This document shows positions 4,659 to 7,051 of a stretch of DNA of 7,051 nt, in pieces. Source of the stretch: Burkholderiaceae bacterium (lineage in GTDB: Bacteria; Pseudomonadota; Gammaproteobacteria; Burkholderiales; Burkholderiaceae); NCBI GenBank assembly GCA_023253905.1, contig JALREG010000356.1:1-7051 (forward strand), read 5' to 3'. The notes beneath the pieces are model-generated. The model searched no databases. It saw only the letters and a list, made by a program, of their open reading frames with translations, and was not told the origin of the DNA. How positions within the stretch are numbered: position 1 is the stretch's first letter; the number at the start of each line of letters is the position of its first letter. The position numbers were made by a program, and so were the translations under genes.

Positions 4659-4744
4659 GGCAGGACCTTTCAGAAACGATCAATCGAACAGCCCGTTCAG
4701 CCAAACATCAACCAAAACGGACTCGCTTGATCGAAGGTCTTGCC
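4659..4744 (-). promoter_or_regulatory. Riboswitch expression platform: anti-RBS pairing with the terC-like start
   Basis: The riboswitch 3' strand GGCAAGACCTT (4744-4734) is complementary to AAGGTCCTGCC (4669-4659) at 10 of 11 positions. The second segment contains the ribosome-binding site and abuts the start codon. The CCTT end of the first segment is also the 3' strand of aptamer helix P1. When Mn2+ holds P1 together the ribosome-binding site should be free; without it the site should be sequestered. The pairing is seen in the sequence; the direction of the switch follows from known translational yybP-ykoY riboswitches. Confidence 0.75.
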
Positions 4745-4867
4745 AGGCTTGTACTTGTATTTCTACGCCCGACAGCCCGGAGGTTGGATACCTCGTAGTG
4801 ACGAACTGTCGAACCGACCGGGGCCCCGTGCAAGGCTCCAGCCGGCGCGGCTACTCCCCAACGATCC
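4729..4867 (-). ncRNA. yybP-ykoY (Mn2+-sensing) riboswitch
   Basis: On the minus strand the leader contains the class signatures in order: GGGGAGTAGCC at the 5' side (from 4860), GC-rich internal helices, and GGCAAGACC at the 3' side (4744-4736). The closing helix P1 pairs GATCGTTGG (4867-4859) with CCTTCGATC (4737-4729), with two central U-U pairs. The element starts a few bases after the predicted transcription start and ends 70 bp before the start codon of a TerC/YjbE-family gene, the usual partner of this riboswitch. Confidence 0.88.
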
Positions 4868-4872
4868 TGTGA

Positions 4873-4901
4873 TTTTACAGCGGCTCGGCGGACCTGTGAA
4901 G
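4873..4901 (-). promoter_or_regulatory. Promoter of the riboswitch-terC transcript
   Basis: TTCACA (4901-4896) and TAAAAT (4878-4873) each match the sigma-70 consensus at 5 of 6 positions and are spaced 17 bp. Transcription would begin about 4867-4865, exactly at the first base of riboswitch helix P1. The upstream gene ends at 4948 with no visible terminator between, so readthrough could add to this transcript. Confidence 0.75.
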
Positions 4902-4947
4902 CGAATACCAGTGTCCGCGCGAGGAGATACCCCACGGCGGTTTGCGC

Positions 4948-6663
4948 CTAACGAAATTCATCCTCGCCAAATTCCAGAGCGTTACGCCGCCCTGACTCCG
5001 GCCGCGCGCTTTCCTGTCCGCGCAGTTCCACGCGGCGGATTTTCCCCGAGATGGTCTTGGGTAACTCGGCAAACTCGATCCGACGCACAAGTTTGTAGGC
5101 CGATAGCCGTTCGCGCAGGAACCCGAAAATGCCAGCTGCGGTCTCAGCACTCGCAACATGCCCAGGAGACAGCATCAGGTACGCCTTGGGAACAAAGCCT
5201 CGTAACGGATCCGGCGACGGCACAACCGCCGCTTCGGCCACCGCGGGATGCTCGATCAGCACGCTCTCGAGCTCAAACGGACTGATGCGATAGCCCGATG
5301 CCTTGAACACATCATCAGCCCGTCCCACGTAAGTGATGTAGCCCTCTGCATCTCGAGCGCCCACATCGCCTGTGTGATAGAAGCCATCGCGCATCACTTC
5401 GGCGGTCTTGTCGGCGTCGTCGGCATAGCCATTCATGAGTGCAAGCGGCCTCGCCGACAGATCGATGCAGATTTCGCCCTCATCGGCGGGCTGGCCATCA
5501 GCGTCCCGCAGCACGATGCGATAACCGGGAAGCGGCCGACCCATCGAGCCGGGTTTGAGCTCCGCCCCAGGGGGATTACCGATCTGCGCAGTGGTTTCGG
5601 TTTGTCCGTAGCCGTCGCGAATGGTGATGTTCCACGCCCGCCTCACCTGCTCAATGACCTCGGGGTTGAGCGGCTCACCTGCCGAGATGAGCTCTCGAAG
5701 CTTGACCGGCCAGCGCCCCAGTTTTTCAAGAATCAGCATCCGCCAGACGGTGGGCGGCGCGCACAGGGTGTTCACCTGATAACGCACCAGCACATCGAGC
5801 ACGGCGGGGCCGTTGAATCGTGTGTAGTTGTAGATAAAAACACAGGCCTGCGCGTTGAAGGGCGCAAAAAAACAGCTCCAGGCGTGCTTGGCCCAGCCGG
5901 GTGAGCTGATCGTCCAGTGCACGTCGCCCGTCTTTAATCCGAGCCAGTAAAGCGTGGACAAATGTCCTACCGGGTAGCTCGATTGCGTGTGCTGAACCAG
6001 CTTTGGCCGGGCGGTGGTACCCGAGGTGAAATATTCGATGAGCGGATCGTTGGCGCGCGTGGGTTCAGGCGGGGTGAATTGAGTGGACGCCTGCGCGCTC
6101 AGCGCGAAATCGGTCCAGCCTGAAACCGACGCGGCGCGCACAGAAATGAGCCCGACCCCATGCAGTGCGTCCGGCGGGAGCGCAGTGAATTTGCCCACTC
6201 CCGCCGCATTGGTGATCACCCAGCGCACACGCCCCCGCCGCAGGCGGTCGGCGAGATCGTCGCCTGAGAGCAGCGTGGTGGCCGGGATAAGCACCGCCCC
6301 CAGCTTGATGGCTGCGAGCATGGTTTCCCAGAGCGCCACCTCATTTCCCAGCATGAGGAGGATCCGATCACCCCGGCGCGCGCCCTGCTCGACCAGGAAC
6401 GACGCCACCTGGTTGGACCGGATTCGAAGCTCGTCATAGGTGAGGCGCGCCTCATCGCCCGATTCTTAGACGATATGCAGAGCCGGCGCCTTGTTGCCAA
6501 ACGCAATGCCATCAAAGTAGTCACGCGCCCAGTTGAAATGCTCAAGTTGCGGCCAGCGAAAGCCCGCCACCGCGGCATGCCAGGAGGTACGGTGCTCGAG
6601 CAGCAGTTGCCGTGCTGCGAGAAATTGATCGAGCTCACTTTGAACAGCGGATTCGGAACTCAC
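4948..6663 (-). pseudogene. Medium-chain-type acyl-CoA synthetase, interrupted by one in-frame TAA
   Basis: The gene runs from GTG 6663 (AAGGGGG four bases upstream) to TAG 4948, about 570 residues. The enzyme would adenylate a carboxylic acid and transfer it to CoA. In full-length numbering it has the P-loop TSGTTARPK (213-221), GYGQTETT (351-358), YHTGD (429-433), the hinge and A8 region GRADDVFKASGYRISPFELE, and the catalytic Lys541 in PKTISGKIRR. The N-terminus with FNWARDYFDGIA and the SAGEPLNPEV motif place it near the medium-chain (ACSM-like) AMP-binding synthetases; the substrate cannot be read. Codon 66 is TAA (6468-6466), between ALHIV and ESGDEARLTYDEL, where relatives have an unbroken chain. 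All else is intact and in frame. The downstream part is open from GTG 6408, but that start would lack 85 residues and has no ribosome-binding site. This is either a recent nonsense mutation or a sequence error. It is probably cotranscribed with the protease gene upstream. Confidence 0.9.
6466..6663 (-). CDS. N-terminal 65 codons of the interrupted acyl-CoA synthetase
   Basis: This is the part that would actually be translated from the native start: 65 residues from GTG 6663 to the TAA at 6468-6466. It contains FNWARDYFDGIAFGNKAPAL, the entry helix of ACSM-like synthetases, but no active-site motif, so the peptide alone would be non-functional. Confidence 0.6.
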   Translation of the reverse strand: MSSESAVQSELDQFLAARQLLLEHRTSWHAAVAGFRWPQLEHFNWARDYFDGIAFGNKAPALHIV

Positions 6664-6681
6664 GCGGCCCCCTTGAACGGT

Positions 6682-7051
6682 TCAATGAAGTTGCGGGCGG
6701 CTCAGCATGTCGTTGCGATCAATGGACCGGATTGACAGCCTGAGCAGTTCAGCGCCACGCGCCAGCGTGATGGGCACCGGCACACCCGCCGGGCCGATTC
6801 GCCAGACCGCGCGCAAAAAATCACCCAGCGACGCGACGCGCTCGCCGGCCACGTCGAGCACCATGTCATCGGTGCGAACCCCTGCACGCTGGGCGGGACC
6901 GCCCTGGCTCACGCCCGCAACGATCAACTGCCCCTCGGACTCGCCTACATACATTCCCAGCCACGGCCGGGCGGCGAGCCCGGACTGTCCGGTTTCGATC
7001 AGGTTGGCAAGAATGGGCTCGAGCAGATCGATGGGCACCGACATGTTGCCC
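6682..7051 (-). CDS. HtrA/DegP-like S1C serine protease, C-terminal PDZ part (runs off the right edge)
   Basis: The frame is open to the right edge (GNMSVPIDLLEPILANLIETG at the edge) and ends at TGA 6682. The 'G-N-M-x-V-P-I-D-L-L' segment is the end of the trypsin-like domain of HtrA-family proteases, followed by a PDZ domain. The PDZ has the ligand-binding loop RPWLGM, then VAGVSQGGPAQRAGVRTDDM and VLDVAGERVASLGDFLRAVW. A single PDZ domain closes the protein, with a short tail. Family members are periplasmic quality-control proteases, but the signal peptide and catalytic His-Asp-Ser lie outside the window and cannot be checked; a degenerate protease is possible. ATG 7044 is internal, not a start. 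The stop lies 18 bp before the acyl-CoA synthetase start, so the two are probably one transcript. Confidence 0.85.
   Translation of the reverse strand, partial: GNMSVPIDLLEPILANLIETGQSGLAARPWLGMYVGESEGQLIVAGVSQGGPAQRAGVRTDDMVLDVAGERVASLGDFLRAVWRIGPAGVPVPITLARGAELLRLSIRSIDRNDMLSRPQLH

Noticed and set aside
3801..4730. 309-codon plus-strand open frame
   Set aside because: It lies antisense to the TerC-family gene, has no recognisable domain and is made of charged, low-complexity residues typical of the complement of a hydrophobic membrane-protein gene; it also crosses the riboswitch control region.
5248..5904. 218-codon plus-strand open frame
   Set aside because: It is entirely antisense to the acyl-CoA synthetase coding region and has no motif.
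6408..6435. GTG 6408 as the native start of a shorter acyl-CoA synthetase
   Set aside because: It has no ribosome-binding site, would drop the N-terminal subdomain start, and clear homologous sequence continues upstream in the same frame past the TAA.

Overview
The window looks like a piece of a GC-rich betaproteobacterial chromosome, most likely Rhodocyclales or Burkholderiales. The main evidence is a one-piece tmRNA whose encoded degradation tag reads ANDERFALAA, a Mn2+ riboswitch in front of a TerC/YjbE-family membrane protein, and the style of the acyl-CoA synthetase. The family placement is inference; no rRNA or other strong taxonomic marker is present.

The right part (about 2864-7051) is orderly core genome, all on the minus strand. 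Reading in the direction of transcription, it holds: the C-terminal end of an HtrA-like PDZ protease; a medium-chain-type acyl-CoA synthetase gene 18 bp downstream, split by one in-frame TAA; a strong promoter leading straight into a yybP-ykoY (Mn2+) riboswitch; a TerC/YjbE-family membrane protein; a conserved-looking small protein of unknown function; and ssrA (tmRNA) with a textbook terminator. The riboswitch appears to act on translation: its 3' strand can pair at 10 of 11 positions with the ribosome-binding region of the membrane-protein gene.

The left part (1 to about 2860) is accessory DNA lying against the 3' end of ssrA, a common integration site for genomic islands. It contains the start of an AbiEi-type antitoxin gene (minus strand, running off the left edge) with a palindrome over its promoter. 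Next come a fragment of a large serine recombinase and the left end of an IS21-family element (four repeats at an exact 21-bp period, then the first codons of istA). A complete FitAB/VapBC-type toxin-antitoxin pair follows with its own promoter and operator, then a gene of unknown function closely behind the toxin. The stretch between that gene and ssrA has two sets of striking inverted repeats and a 26-codon ORF. No intact integrase or transposase is visible, so this looks like an eroded island flank carrying two antitoxin-toxin type loci.

I did not find an obviously new multi-gene system. The items most worth a second look are the predicted translational riboswitch and the unknown gene it may control, the nonsense codon in the acyl-CoA synthetase gene, the third gene behind fitAB, and the inverted-repeat cluster with its small ORF next to ssrA.
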